A DNA stretch of 64,000 nt from Halobacterium hubeiense (lineage in GTDB: Archaea; Halobacteriota; Halobacteria; Halobacteriales; Halobacteriaceae). A model generated the notes under the pieces. The model had not been told where the DNA came from. It did not search any database and saw nothing but the letters and a program-made list of their open reading frames with translations. The DNA lies in NCBI RefSeq assembly GCF_001488575.1, contig NZ_LN831303.1, positions 248,001 to 312,000 on the forward strand, given 5' to 3'. Position 1 is the stretch's first letter, and every line of letters begins with the position of its first letter. Shown piece by piece: positions 34,678-44,545 of the stretch. A program made the translations under genes and the position numbers.

Positions 34678-36054
34678 TCAACTTACTGACTCCGCCGACC
34701 GGCCCGCTGCTAATTGATCGTGCTGTTCAGTTATTCGAACTCGCTTGATACGGCTGTCATCGACCCGTTCGACACTGAACTCGACGGCGCCGTGGTCGAA
34801 CGACTCGCCTTCCTCGACTAACCGGCCGGCCCGGTTGAAGATGAAGCCGGCAATCGTCTCAAACTCCTCGCCCTCCGGGAGGTCGATATCGAGCGCGTTG
34901 TTGACCGCTTCGATGTTCACATCGCCACGCGCGCTAACACTGGTCTCGTCGATGACCGTGATCTTCTCTTCCTCTTCGGCACCGAGGAGCTCGCCGACGA
35001 TTTCCTCGACGAGGTCTTCGGTCGTGATGATTCCCTCGGTCGTGCCGAACTCGTCGATAACGATAGCCATCTCGACCGGCTCACGGCGCATCTCCTCGAA
35101 CAGGTCAGCCACGTTCTTGCTTTCCGGCACTTGGAGTGGCTCTTCGACGAAGTGGTCGAGAGATTCGAGGTCGCTTTCCCCGTACCGCCACTCCCGCACC
35201 AAGTCCGAGAGCGTCACAACGCCGATGACGTTGTCCAGACTGCCCTCGTAGACTGGCAGGCGCTGGTGCCCACTCCGGATGCACGTGGCGATTGCTTCGT
35301 CGATATCGTCGTCTCGATCGACCGCTGTGACGTCGAGTCGCGGCGTCATCACCTCCTTGGCGATGGTGTCGTCGAACCGGAAGATGCGTTGGAACATCTC
35401 GCGTTCTTCCTTATCGAGAACCCCCTCTCGTTCGCCCGTCTCGATCATCTGCTGGATCTCTTCGCGGGTGACGTAGGAGGTCTCGATAGTCGACCGCCCG
35501 CCAGTGACTCTGTTTATCACACGCGTCAGGTAGTCGAAGACGACGATCAGTGGGAGCAAGAGGTACTCGGCGAACTTGAGGGGTCTGGCGATGCGGAGTG
35601 CCCATGATTCCGTGTTCTCGACCGCGTAGGATTTCGGAGCGCTCTCCCCGAACAGCAAGACCAGGGCAGTGATACCGAAGGTCGCGAAAGCCACCGATTG
35701 CCCCTGTCCGAATCCGAGCATCACCAGTAGGCCGGTCGCGAGTGAGGACATCGCGATATTGACGAGGTTGTTACCCACGAGGATCGTCACGAGCAGCCGG
35801 TGGGGGTCGGACTTCAACGCTTTCAGTGTCTGCGAGCCAGGCACCCCGTCGTTGGTCAGAACCTCGACCCGGTGGTCAGCCAGCGAGAACATCGCGATCT
35901 CCGACGAGGAGAAGAACGCGGAGAGCGCGATCAGGGAGCCGATAAGGATGACCCCACCTATAGCGATGGCACTATTGGGGACGGTGACGCCACTGACGCG
36001 GACCGCCAGCGGCGCCACCTCCATCAACGATGCGTCCATCGCGGGGTCGTGCAT
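34678..36054 (-). CDS. CBS-domain CorC/HlyC-type transporter
   Basis: A 458-aa protein. N-terminal DUF21 domain with four transmembrane helices (26-190), two CBS domains in the middle (about 225-345, with TPRLDVTAVDRDDD and VIGVVTLSDLV), and a C-terminal CorC_HlyC domain (FETIAGFIFNRAGRLVEEGESF). Such proteins are linked to magnesium or cobalt efflux. It starts 4 bases past the peptide ABC operon's last gene, so it may be read through from it. Confidence 0.88.
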   Translation of the reverse strand: MHDPAMDASLMEVAPLAVRVSGVTVPNSAIAIGGVILIGSLIALSAFFSSSEIAMFSLADHRVEVLTNDGVPGSQTLKALKSDPHRLLVTILVGNNLVNIAMSSLATGLLVMLGFGQGQSVAFATFGITALVLLFGESAPKSYAVENTESWALRIARPLKFAEYLLLPLIVVFDYLTRVINRVTGGRSTIETSYVTREEIQQMIETGEREGVLDKEEREMFQRIFRFDDTIAKEVMTPRLDVTAVDRDDDIDEAIATCIRSGHQRLPVYEGSLDNVIGVVTLSDLVREWRYGESDLESLDHFVEEPLQVPESKNVADLFEEMRREPVEMAIVIDEFGTTEGIITTEDLVEEIVGELLGAEEEEKITVIDETSVSARGDVNIEAVNNALDIDLPEGEEFETIAGFIFNRAGRLVEEGESFDHGAVEFSVERVDDSRIKRVRITEQHDQLAAGRSAESVS

Positions 36055-36057
36055 CGA

Positions 36058-38181
36058 TTACGCCTCCTCGACCGACTCCGTGACCGGCTCTCCATCGGCA
36101 GTCTGGGCCTCTGTCCCGGCGCGTTCGCGAGCGTACTGCGCCAGCAGTTCGCTGTCGACGTCCTCGACCGGGAAGTGGCAGGCTGCCTCGTGGTCGCCGT
36201 CTTTGAACGCGTCCCGTTCGGGGTTCGTTGAGCGACACTCCGCGCTGGCTTTCGGACACCGTGGCGCGAAATTACAGCCCCCGGGAAGGTTGACCGGGTT
36301 TGGTGGTTCACCCGGTAACAACACCCGCTGGCGATTGGTGCTGGGGTCCGTTTTCGGTGACGCGGCCAGCAGCGACGCAGCGTAGGGGTGTTTCGGGTTC
36401 TTGACGACTTCGCGGGTGTCGCCAATCTCGATGACGCGGCCGAGGTACATCACCGCCAGCCGGTTGGCGATCTGGGTGAGGCTGGCGAGGTCATGCGAGA
36501 TGTAGACGATGCCGATGTCGCGCTCGTCGGCCATGTCCCGCAGGATGTTGAGGATGTTCGCTTTCAGCGACACGTCCAGCATCGATGCGGGCTCGTCACA
36601 GATGAGCAGCTTCGGTTCTAACACGAGCGCCTGCGCGATGGCGACGCGCTGGCGCTCCCCGCCAGATAGCTGGGCCGGGACTTGGTCGAGGTATTTTTCG
36701 GGTGGGTTGAGGCCGACATCGGAGACGGTTTGGCGGACCCGACGGTCGATGGTCTCCTTGTCATGCCCCTGGATTTTGAGTGGTTCGGCGACGGCGTCTT
36801 TGACACGCTGGCGTGGGTTCAGCGAGTCGAACGGGTCTTGGAAGATGAACTGGACTTGCGAGCGGAACTTCTTGGTGCTCTCCTCGAGCAGGTCATCGAC
36901 AGACGTACCGTCAACGTGGATGTCACCACCAGTCCGTGGTTGTAGCGCGGCGATGACTTCGCCCAGTGTCGATTTCCCACACCCGGACTCGCCAGCCACG
37001 CCGAGAATTTCGCCTTCACGGACTGTGAGGTCGACGCCGTTGACGGCCTTGACGTAGTCCGGTTCGGCGCCGCGCAAGTCGTCGACAAGCGACTGGGTCT
37101 GTTTGAACCACTTTTCCAGATTCTCGGTTTCGAGGATGACGTCTCCCGTGTCGCGGGCCGTTTCATCGTCGCCGCCCGTGTCGATACCCCACGTATCGGG
37201 GTCGGTGGCCGCCTCACGCATGGTGTCGACGTCTTCGGGGTAATAGCAGGCCGACAGCTGCCCGCCGTTTGCGGTCAACGGTGGATGGCCGTCTTCGCAT
37301 TCAGTCGTCGAAAACGGACACCGATTGCGGAAGACGCATCCGGACGGTTCCGCGGTTAGGTCCGGTAGTGACCCCGGGATGGAGATCGCTTGTTCGTCGA
37401 ATTCGTCGACTTCCGGGAAGGCGTTCTGTAACCCCATCGTGTAGGGGTTGGTCGGGTTCGTGAACACGTCATGCGTCGCCCCCTGCTCCATTACCTTCCC
37501 GCCGTAGAGCACCGACACTTCGTCGCAGGTCTCGGCGACGACCCCGACGTCGTGGGTGATGAGGAGCATCGAACTATCCACTTCGTCCTGAATCTCGAGC
37601 AGTTTGTCGATGATCTTGTCCTGCACGATGACGTCGAGGCCGGTCGTCGGTTCGTCGGCGATGATGAGGTCCGGGTCGAGCGCGAGCGCCATCGCGATGG
37701 TGACGCGTTGGCGCATTCCCCCAGAGAACTCGTGGGGGTAGTCGCTCGTCCGAGCCGGGTCGAGACCGACGATCTCGAAGACTTCGGCGACGCGTTCGTC
37801 GGCGTCCGCTTTGGAGACGTCTTTGTGCTTGCGGATTGCCTGTCGAATCTGCGCCCCGACGGTCATCACAGGGTCCAGCGAGTCCATCGCACTCTGTGGG
37901 ATGTAGGAGATTTCCTCCCAGCGGACGTCTTGCCACTCGTTCTCTGAGAGGTCGACCAGCTCTCGGTCTTTAAACTGGACGCTCCCCGATTGGACTTTAC
38001 CGTTGTCGTCCAGTAGCCCGAGGATGGTCTTTGCGATGGTTGATTTCCCGCACCCGGACTCGCCGACGAGGCCGTAGTTGTCCTGTTCGCCGATGGAGAA
38101 GGAGACGTCGTTGACGGCGTGAATGTCCTTCTCCGAGGTTTCGTACGTGATTTTGAGGTTGTTGACTTCGAGTAGGGTCAT
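36058..38181 (-). CDS. Fused dipeptide ABC transporter ATPases (DppD-DppF)
   Basis: A 707-aa double ATPase. Each half has Walker [10 protein letters not shown], an ABC signature (FSGGMRQRV, then LSGGERQRV) and Walker B ([11 protein letters not shown], then [11 protein letters not shown]), followed by the C-terminal oligopeptide extension with four cysteines ([17 protein letters not shown]), which may bind a cluster. In most bacteria DppD and DppF are separate; fusion is common in haloarchaea. It powers peptide or small-molecule uptake with the permeases just upstream. ATG 38181 overlaps the dppC stop. The longer reading upstream overlaps dppC and is rejected. Confidence 0.9.
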   Translation of the reverse strand: MTLLEVNNLKITYETSEKDIHAVNDVSFSIGEQDNYGLVGESGCGKSTIAKTILGLLDDNGKVQSGSVQFKDRELVDLSENEWQDVRWEEISYIPQSAMDSLDPVMTVGAQIRQAIRKHKDVSKADADERVAEVFEIVGLDPARTSDYPHEFSGGMRQRVTIAMALALDPDLIIADEPTTGLDVIVQDKIIDKLLEIQDEVDSSMLLITHDVGVVAETCDEVSVLYGGKVMEQGATHDVFTNPTNPYTMGLQNAFPEVDEFDEQAISIPGSLPDLTAEPSGCVFRNRCPFSTTECEDGHPPLTANGGQLSACYYPEDVDTMREAATDPDTWGIDTGGDDETARDTGDVILETENLEKWFKQTQSLVDDLRGAEPDYVKAVNGVDLTVREGEILGVAGESGCGKSTLGEVIAALQPRTGGDIHVDGTSVDDLLEESTKKFRSQVQFIFQDPFDSLNPRQRVKDAVAEPLKIQGHDKETIDRRVRQTVSDVGLNPPEKYLDQVPAQLSGGERQRVAIAQALVLEPKLLICDEPASMLDVSLKANILNILRDMADERDIGIVYISHDLASLTQIANRLAVMYLGRVIEIGDTREVVKNPKHPYAASLLAASPKTDPSTNRQRVLLPGEPPNPVNLPGGCNFAPRCPKASAECRSTNPERDAFKDGDHEAACHFPVEDVDSELLAQYARERAGTEAQTADGEPVTESVEEA

Positions 38182-39098
38182 TCTTGCTCCGTTTGCAGAT
38201 CTGGGTTCACTAGCTCCTCGAACGCCCGGCCGACCAGGAAGACAGCCGTGGTGACGGCAGCGATACCAATGGCGGGCGGGAGGACCCACCACCACGCAAC
38301 CCGCATGGCACCTGCGCGGAAGACCTGCTCGAGCATCCGCCCCCAGGAGGTCATCGTCGGGTCACCGAAGCCGAGGAACGCCAGTGAGGCGCCGGCAACG
38401 ATTGACCACCCGAACGCGTAGGCGGTGTAGAGGAACCCGATACCGAGCACGTTCGGAGCGACGTGCAGGAACATCGTCCGCAGGTGGCCTGCCCCGCGTG
38501 CTCGTGCTGATTTGACGAAGGTCCGTTCTTTGACCGTCATGACCTCCGACCGGATGACTCGTGCGGGCATCTTCCAGAGGAACACGACGAGTACGGCGGT
38601 GATCAACCAGATGTTCGGGGAGACGAACGAGAGGATGACCAGCGCCATCGGCAGGAACGGGAGTGCGAACGTCAGGTCGGTCAGCCGCATCAGCGCCTCG
38701 TCGACGCGGCCGCCAAAGTACCCGCTCGTGAGACCGACGAGGAAGCCCAGGACGCCGGTGCCAATCCCACCGAACAGGCCGACGATTAGCGTCGGGCGTG
38801 CACCCGCGAGGAACTGACTGAAGACGTCCTTCCCGAAGGAGGTCGTCCCCATCGGTGCCTTCGCGGTGGGGCTTTCGAGACGCATCATCGAGCCACCGGA
38901 GCGCATCGTATGCTCGATGGGATGGTGCGGCGCCAGATACGGGCCGAACAAGCCCACGAAGACGAACGCCATGATGATGGCGAACCCAATTTTCGCTGAG
39001 GTGTCTTCAAGGACGACGCTCAGTGTACGACGTGCCCGCGACAGCTCTTCTTGCAGGCGATCTTTCGCTGTTTCGACGTCAAGTGCGTACCCAGACAT
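38178..39098 (-). CDS. dppC: Dipeptide ABC permease DppC-like
   Basis: A 306-aa inner-membrane permease with about six helices, an N-terminal OppC_N segment (SAKIGFAIIMAFVFVGLFGPYLAPH) and the cytoplasmic EAA loop (VKSARARGAGHLRTMFLHVAPNVL) that contacts the ATPase. It starts at ATG 39098, sharing a base with the dppB stop, and ends overlapping the ATPase start. Coupled, equal synthesis with DppB is expected. Confidence 0.9.
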   Translation of the reverse strand: MSGYALDVETAKDRLQEELSRARRTLSVVLEDTSAKIGFAIIMAFVFVGLFGPYLAPHHPIEHTMRSGGSMMRLESPTAKAPMGTTSFGKDVFSQFLAGARPTLIVGLFGGIGTGVLGFLVGLTSGYFGGRVDEALMRLTDLTFALPFLPMALVILSFVSPNIWLITAVLVVFLWKMPARVIRSEVMTVKERTFVKSARARGAGHLRTMFLHVAPNVLGIGFLYTAYAFGWSIVAGASLAFLGFGDPTMTSWGRMLEQVFRAGAMRVAWWWVLPPAIGIAAVTTAVFLVGRAFEELVNPDLQTEQE

Positions 39099-40081
39099 TA
39101 GACATCACCCGCTTCGACGGTCGGGTCCAGTTTCGCGTAGGCGATGTCCGCGGCCAGATTCATCACAATGACAGCCAGCGCCATGATGAACACCGCGGCC
39201 TGGACCGTCGGATAGTCTTGATTGAGGATCGCATCGACGAGCGCACGACCGATTCCCGGCCACGCGAACACCACTTCCAGCGTAATGACTCCCTGGAAGA
39301 GCATGCCTGTCCGGAGCGCGAAGTACGTCACCAGCGGGAGCAGCGAGTTTCGGCCAGCGCGAGCCAGCTGTTCCATCTCCGATAGTCCCTTTGCGCGGTG
39401 GAGTTTGAGGAACTCCGACCCTTTGCGCTCGACGACGGAGTTCCGCGCAAGCATCAGGAAGTCCCCGCTGTAGAACAGCACTGTCGCCGTGAACGGGAGG
39501 ATGTAGTGTTTCAGGAAGTCCATCGAGAGGTACGTCTCTGTCACCCCCTGTGGGTTGGCCACCGGGCTCCGCATGCCAAACGCTGGGAACCACCCCAGCC
39601 CGTACGAGAAGATGATGAGCAGGAGGATGCCGGTGACGAAGATCGGGGTGGCGCGGAAGAACGTCGTGGTGATGATTCCCGTCTGCTCGAACCACGACCC
39701 GCGGTTCCAGCCGGCGTACATCCCAGCGAGGGAACTGACGACTGCAGTTGTCACCAGTGCGGGTAGGAGCAATACCAGCGTGTTCCGCAACGCAGGCCCG
39801 AGAATCGACCAGACTGGCCGCTGTTCGGTAAGCGAGAGACCGAACTGGAACGTGAACAGGTTCTGGATGTACTTCAGGTACTGAATCCAGATCGGCTCAT
39901 CGAGGCCGTACATCGCACGCAACTCAGCGACCTGTTCCGGCGTTAGTGAGCCGGAGGCGACGAGCCCGCTGAACGGGTCGCTGGGCAGGAACCGAAGCGT
40001 CGCGAAGATGATGCTAACCGCTACCAGAGTCAATATCGCGGCGATCGCCGTCCGTTTGATCAGGAATCGTCGAAAGCTCAT
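39098..40081 (-). CDS. dppB: Dipeptide ABC permease DppB-like
   Basis: A 327-aa permease with six helices and the typical start RRFLIKRTAIAAILTLVAVSIIFATLRFLPSDPF broken by the first helix. The EAA loop (LKLHRAKGLSEMEQLARAGRNSLLPL) lies at about 240-265. It forms the transmembrane heterodimer with DppC. Follows the binding-protein gene by 15 bases. Confidence 0.9.
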   Translation of the reverse strand: MSFRRFLIKRTAIAAILTLVAVSIIFATLRFLPSDPFSGLVASGSLTPEQVAELRAMYGLDEPIWIQYLKYIQNLFTFQFGLSLTEQRPVWSILGPALRNTLVLLLPALVTTAVVSSLAGMYAGWNRGSWFEQTGIITTTFFRATPIFVTGILLLIIFSYGLGWFPAFGMRSPVANPQGVTETYLSMDFLKHYILPFTATVLFYSGDFLMLARNSVVERKGSEFLKLHRAKGLSEMEQLARAGRNSLLPLVTYFALRTGMLFQGVITLEVVFAWPGIGRALVDAILNQDYPTVQAAVFIMALAVIVMNLAADIAYAKLDPTVEAGDV

Positions 40082-40096
40082 GGTGTGGGGTGATTC

Positions 40097-42025
40097 TTAC
40101 GAGAAGTCCGGCTGGTCGAGTTCGGAGCGCGTTGCGTGGCCGTGCTCGACCCGCTCGTCGAAGGCTTCCCAGGCGTCACCCTCCGGCCAGACGAGCATGT
40201 CGTTGCTGTCGAACGTGTAGCCAGCCTGTTCGAGCATCGTCTTGGCCTGCTCGGGGTTGTATTCGTAGGGTTCGGTCTCACCGTGGAACGGCGTCATCAG
40301 CGGCGTGAGGAGGTTCTGCCCGTCGATCGCTTCCCCCTGCCCTGTGAGAACGTTGTCGACGAAGCTCTGCTTGTCGAAGGCGTGGCTCAACGCAACTCGG
40401 AACGTTTTGTCCCGGAACAGTGGGACGATGTGGTTGAGGTGGACGTCCGTGGGCACGTAGTTGGGCGAGGTCTGTTTCTCGACGCCATCCGCTCGTGAAG
40501 CTCGATCGGCCTGTTGGTTGGAGACCGTCATCCCAATCGCGTCGATGTCGCCCGACTGCATCGAGCCGATGAGTGTCGAGACGTTCCCGACGTTGACCAC
40601 GACCATCTCGTCGATACCGTCGCCGGCGACGAAGTACTCCTCGCCGATGAGTTCCCGGCGAGTATCGTCGTCCCACAGCCAGTGGTCCTCGTATTTCGAG
40701 AGGCGCAGCTCCTGGCCCTGCGACCAGTTCTCGAACTGGAATGGCCCAGTCCCGACGGGGTTGTCGGGGTTGTACTCGGAGGGATTATCGACATCCTCCC
40801 AGCGGTGCTTGGGAATGATGGAACTACGGACAGCACGCTGGGTGACGAACGAGGCGTCGGGTTCTGTGAGGTTGAACCTCACGCGGCCGCCGCCGGTGGT
40901 CGAGACCACTTCGACGCTCTCGATAGTCCGGTAGAACGGACCCTGCTGGGGCGCAGTGTGCTGTTTGTACTGTTCGACGCTGAACTTGACGTCCTCTGGG
41001 GTGAACGGTTCCCCGTCGTGCCACGTAACTCCCTCCCGGAGGTCCATCTCGACGGTGGTATCGTCGACGACCTCGTGGCCGGTCGCCAAGCCGGAGACGA
41101 TATCCAGTTGCGGCGAGGCGTCGTAGAGCCCGTCGTAGACGTTCAGCAGACGCTTCTCTTCCAGTCCACCAGTCGACCAGGGGAGATTCGTCCCCTGCAT
41201 GCCAGCGGTGACGCCCTTGACCCACGTCGTTGAGTCACCTTGCGGCTGGAGGTTCACCTGCGTCCAGATGAACGAGTCCCGGGTCGTCCCGTTGCCGGGT
41301 GTCGGCACGTATCCTTCCCAGTCTGCGGTGTTGGCGACGTTGATAACGTCAGGGAAGTTTGCGGCGATGAGGTAGGCGTCCTCACTGAGCTTGCGCTGAA
41401 TCTCCTGACAGAGCTCGGCACGCGCTTCTTGGTCGCCGATCGTCTGCGCCTGCTCGTCGAGCAGCTCGGTGATTTCGTCGTTCTTGTAATTGTAGTAGTT
41501 CCCACCGGTCTCCGGGTGGGCACGCATCAGGAACGGGTTCGGGTCGAGGCCACGCTGCGGGTCGGGCCCGTGGAGGTTCATCACGACCGGCACCGGGTGG
41601 CCGATGTCAGCCCGCCAGAACTCACCGTACCTGGTGCTGGGCTGGACGTTGACCAGGTCGACCGGCACCCCGACGGAGTTGAACGAATCTTGGACCGTCA
41701 AGGCGAACTCGCGCATCCACGGCGTCTCCGACTGCGCGAAATGGGTCGTGACCGACGGGACTGACTGCCCCTCGACTGCCGTGTATTCGAACTGGACGGC
41801 CTCGTCGTTGACTGACTCGCCTTTCGTCTCGACGGGCCACTCCTCCCAGAACCGCGATTCGATGGAGCGACCATCGCCACTGGACTGAGTCCCACCGTTG
41901 TTACTCTGGTTGCCGTTGCCCCCGCAGCCGGCTAACGCCGAAATTCCCGCTGCGCTCGCGATGCTGAGGAACCGTCGACGCGACACCTCACCTTTCGTGA
42001 CTTCGAACGGTTTTTCTCGCGACAT
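40097..42025 (-). CDS. dppA: Peptide ABC substrate-binding lipoprotein
   Basis: A 642-aa SBP_bac_5 family protein. The signal SRRRFLSIASAAGISALAGCG gives a Tat motif and lipobox, followed by Gly/Asn/Ser linker. The body has typical family segments such as LREGVTWHDGEPFTPEDVKFSVEQY (split by loops). The domain order looks unusual: a segment resembling the C-terminal lobe (WRADIGHPVPVVMNLHGPDPQRGLDPNPF) lies before the classical N-terminal lobe, suggesting a circular permutation or internal rearrangement. ATG 42025 has GAGGGGAG upstream. It captures peptides or similar solutes outside the cell. Confidence 0.85.
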   Translation of the reverse strand: MSREKPFEVTKGEVSRRRFLSIASAAGISALAGCGGNGNQSNNGGTQSSGDGRSIESRFWEEWPVETKGESVNDEAVQFEYTAVEGQSVPSVTTHFAQSETPWMREFALTVQDSFNSVGVPVDLVNVQPSTRYGEFWRADIGHPVPVVMNLHGPDPQRGLDPNPFLMRAHPETGGNYYNYKNDEITELLDEQAQTIGDQEARAELCQEIQRKLSEDAYLIAANFPDVINVANTADWEGYVPTPGNGTTRDSFIWTQVNLQPQGDSTTWVKGVTAGMQGTNLPWSTGGLEEKRLLNVYDGLYDASPQLDIVSGLATGHEVVDDTTVEMDLREGVTWHDGEPFTPEDVKFSVEQYKQHTAPQQGPFYRTIESVEVVSTTGGGRVRFNLTEPDASFVTQRAVRSSIIPKHRWEDVDNPSEYNPDNPVGTGPFQFENWSQGQELRLSKYEDHWLWDDDTRRELIGEEYFVAGDGIDEMVVVNVGNVSTLIGSMQSGDIDAIGMTVSNQQADRASRADGVEKQTSPNYVPTDVHLNHIVPLFRDKTFRVALSHAFDKQSFVDNVLTGQGEAIDGQNLLTPLMTPFHGETEPYEYNPEQAKTMLEQAGYTFDSNDMLVWPEGDAWEAFDERVEHGHATRSELDQPDFS

Positions 42026-42368
42026 TCCACTCCCCTCTTTCCCCCATACCTGCCTGAACTTGGCCCCGAAACCCGACAATCATCATCATTCTTTATATGG
42101 GAAAGTGTATCATGGAACAACCACACCCGAATACCACCCCAGATAGAGGTCAGTCACTCACGCGCGCGCGAGCCGAGGCCCGACGGGCCACACAGCCCTC
42201 ATCAACAGCCGTCAATCGACGCAAACAACTGGCTCGATGGCACTACAGGTGCCTCCGCTCCCGCGTTTCAACCATCGGACCCAGCAACAGCAGCACCGCA
42301 ACAACACTCAGCGCATGTACGGTACGCGTTCGCCGTCGCGAAAAACGAGGTACGCCACACCCGCGAAG
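42026..42368. promoter_or_regulatory. dppA promoter region with conserved CTTTATAT block
   Basis: Read on the minus strand, an ATATAAAG box (plus-strand CTTTATAT at 42091-42098) lies about 66 bases before the dppA start, flanked by GACAATCATCATCATT and GGGAA. Nearly the same block at 48093-48122 stands 63 bases before the acyl-CoA synthetase start. The remaining sequence to the regulator's stop at 42369 has no supported gene. Confidence 0.55.
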
Positions 42369-43082
42369 TCAACCGCCTTCGTTCACGTCCTGGTCGCCAG
42401 AGAAGATCAGGTCGAACAACTGGTTTTCCGCGAGTCGCAGACGCTCACTAAGCGTCGACTGGGCGATGTCAAGCTCAGTCGCGATATCGTCTGCCGAGGC
42501 CCGACGCGGCGTTTCGAAGTATCCCAACTCGTGGGCCGTCTGGAGGACGTTCAGCTGATCTTGGGAGAGTTCGTTTCTGACCACGCGGCCGAGCTGACCA
42601 CTCCCCAGCGGCGCACCCGTCGTCTCAACCTGATTCACGCTCAAGAGCTCGAATTCCCCGAACTGTTCTTGCAGTTTATCGGCGAGCCGCTGGAAATCGT
42701 CCCACTCAGCGACCGTAGCGACACCATTGAAACATTCCGGAGTGAGCACCAACCGATTCGGAATCGCCTTCTCACGTAGGATCAGCCCCAGGAGGAATGG
42801 ATACGGTTCGTGAGAGACTACTGTCAGACGGTACGCCTGCTGGTCGCTTTGGTCGTCGGAGACGCGCTCGGAGTAGAATAGCTCGACCCGTGAGAGGGAT
42901 GCCAGCGCTGTCTCCGGATCGAATGTGCTCTCCGAAATAACTAGTAGCGATTCGATCCAGTCGCCTTCGGCAGCGTAAAAGGCGTTTTCGAACTCGATAC
43001 GCCGGGTTTCCGGGAGCTGTGACGCGAGCAGGTCAGCAACCCCGGACCGCTTCGTCTCAAATTCGATGCGAAGAATATTGAA
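42369..43082 (-). CDS. Bat-type HTH regulator, start codon unclear
   Basis: A roughly 237-residue open frame. The N-terminal part (ILRIEFETKRSGVADLLASQLPETRRIEFENAFYAAEG) is a haloarchaeal Bat-like sensory domain; the C-terminal part (LSQDQLNVLQTAHELGYFETPRRASADDIATELDIAQSTLSERLRLAENQ) is the HTH-10 domain. A TGA sits directly upstream of the frame (43083-43085) and there is no ATG, GTG or TTG before residue about 110, so translation would need ATT (43074-43076), or the gene is a recent pseudogene. It is next to dppA and could regulate the transporter. Confidence 0.7.
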   Translation of the reverse strand, partial: FNILRIEFETKRSGVADLLASQLPETRRIEFENAFYAAEGDWIESLLVISESTFDPETALASLSRVELFYSERVSDDQSDQQAYRLTVVSHEPYPFLLGLILREKAIPNRLVLTPECFNGVATVAEWDDFQRLADKLQEQFGEFELLSVNQVETTGAPLGSGQLGRVVRNELSQDQLNVLQTAHELGYFETPRRASADDIATELDIAQSTLSERLRLAENQLFDLIFSGDQDVNEGG

Positions 43083-43261
43083 TCACCTTAGCTCGCCGCT
43101 ATCGGTCTCGTTCTCACGATACGCAATAAACCTATTCAAGTATTATTATATATTCAACACGACTCTCGCGGTAATCGAGCAACCAACTGACGTGAACAGC
43201 GCCGCTATAACATGCCCCGACCTATGCCGATAATTCCGGCTCAAGAGTCCGTTACGCCGGA

Positions 43262-44338
43262 CTAAAGGCGCGAGCGAAGGTCCTCGACGACCGCCTCAGT
43301 TCCCGCATCACCGCCAAGGTCTGGAGTCCGTGGCGCGGACTGGTCAGATATCTGCCCAATGACGGCACTCCAAAGTGCATCTGCGGCGGCCTCCTCTCCG
43401 ACATCCTCGAGCAGCATCGACCACGAAAGGACGGACGCCAGCGGATTCGCGACGCCCTCACCGACGATGTCGGGTGCACTCCCGTGGACGGGCTCGAACA
43501 TTGACGGATACTCCTCACCCGGGTGGATATTCCCGGATGGTGCGAGGCCCATACTTCCAGTAATTTGGGCGCCGATGTCGGTCAAGACGTCTCCGAAAAG
43601 GTTCGAAGCGACGAGGACGTCGAACTCGTGAGGTCGCCGAATCAAGTCCATCGAGGCCGCATCAACCAGCAATCGCTCGACAGTGACGCCGGGATACTCC
43701 TCGCTCACCTCCTCGACGATGTCGTCCCAGAACACCATACTGTGGGCCTGTGCGTTGGATTTGGTGACGCTCGTCAGGTGTCCCTCACGTTCGGCCGCGG
43801 CCTGGAAGGCCGCGCGCACGATGCGTTCTGTTCCCTGCCGAGTGAAAAGCGCCGACTGAACGGCCGTCTCGTGTCCGAGACCGCGGTGTTCACGGCCGCC
43901 GATATCAGCGTATTCACCCTCCGTGTTCTCGCGGTAGACTACGAAGTCAATGTCGCCGGCCCCGTACCCCTTGAGTGGACTCTCGATACCCTCGAAGAGG
44001 ACGTTCGGCCGCTTGCAGACGTACTGGTCGAACCCTTTCCGAATCGGGAGCAGGAGCCCGTGGAGCGTCACGTGGTCAGGGACCTCCGGGTGGCCAACAG
44101 CGCCCAAGAAAATCGAATCAGCGTCGGCCAGCTCGGCGAGTCCGTCCTCCGGCATCATCTCCCCATGCTCGAGGTAGTACTCGGTTCCCCAGTCACGCCG
44201 GGTGAAATCGAATTCGAACCCGTAGTCGTCGGCCACGTCCTGGAAGAGCGGGAGGGCCACGTCGAGGACTTCTGGGCCGATGCCGTCGCCGGGAATCAGT
44301 TCGATGTCATACGTCGTTGTTGTTTGGTCTTCAGTCAT
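43262..44338 (-). CDS. Isopropylmalate/malate/tartrate-type dehydrogenase
   Basis: A 358-aa decarboxylating dehydrogenase of the isocitrate/isopropylmalate family. IELIPGDGIGPEV is the start, YRENTEGEYADIGG the substrate loop, and SNLFGDVLTDIGAQITGSMGLAPSGNI the metal/NAD site. LHGLLLPIRKGFDQYVCKRPN resembles D-malate/tartrate dehydrogenases more than LeuB. Context (peptide uptake, MFS, acyl-CoA synthetase) supports catabolism of a hydroxy-diacid. NAD type is assumed from family. Confidence 0.85.
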   Translation of the reverse strand: MTEDQTTTTYDIELIPGDGIGPEVLDVALPLFQDVADDYGFEFDFTRRDWGTEYYLEHGEMMPEDGLAELADADSIFLGAVGHPEVPDHVTLHGLLLPIRKGFDQYVCKRPNVLFEGIESPLKGYGAGDIDFVVYRENTEGEYADIGGREHRGLGHETAVQSALFTRQGTERIVRAAFQAAAEREGHLTSVTKSNAQAHSMVFWDDIVEEVSEEYPGVTVERLLVDAASMDLIRRPHEFDVLVASNLFGDVLTDIGAQITGSMGLAPSGNIHPGEEYPSMFEPVHGSAPDIVGEGVANPLASVLSWSMLLEDVGEEAAADALWSAVIGQISDQSAPRTPDLGGDAGTEAVVEDLRSRL

Positions 44339-44545
44339 TGTGGTCGGATGATCGCTGTCGATCGGTCGTACGGTGCGATTCTCCCGAGCTGTAGCAACCG
44401 CTGAATACCGATATCACCTGCTGACAGTGGACACGGTCCTCTATCAACGACATTAGACCATGTCCCGATTGTGGGAGCCGGATATCGCCTGAGTCCGTAT
44501 ATGGAACAGGGAGCGTTCTCATCGGCGGAGTTGTGCTCTCCGCCA

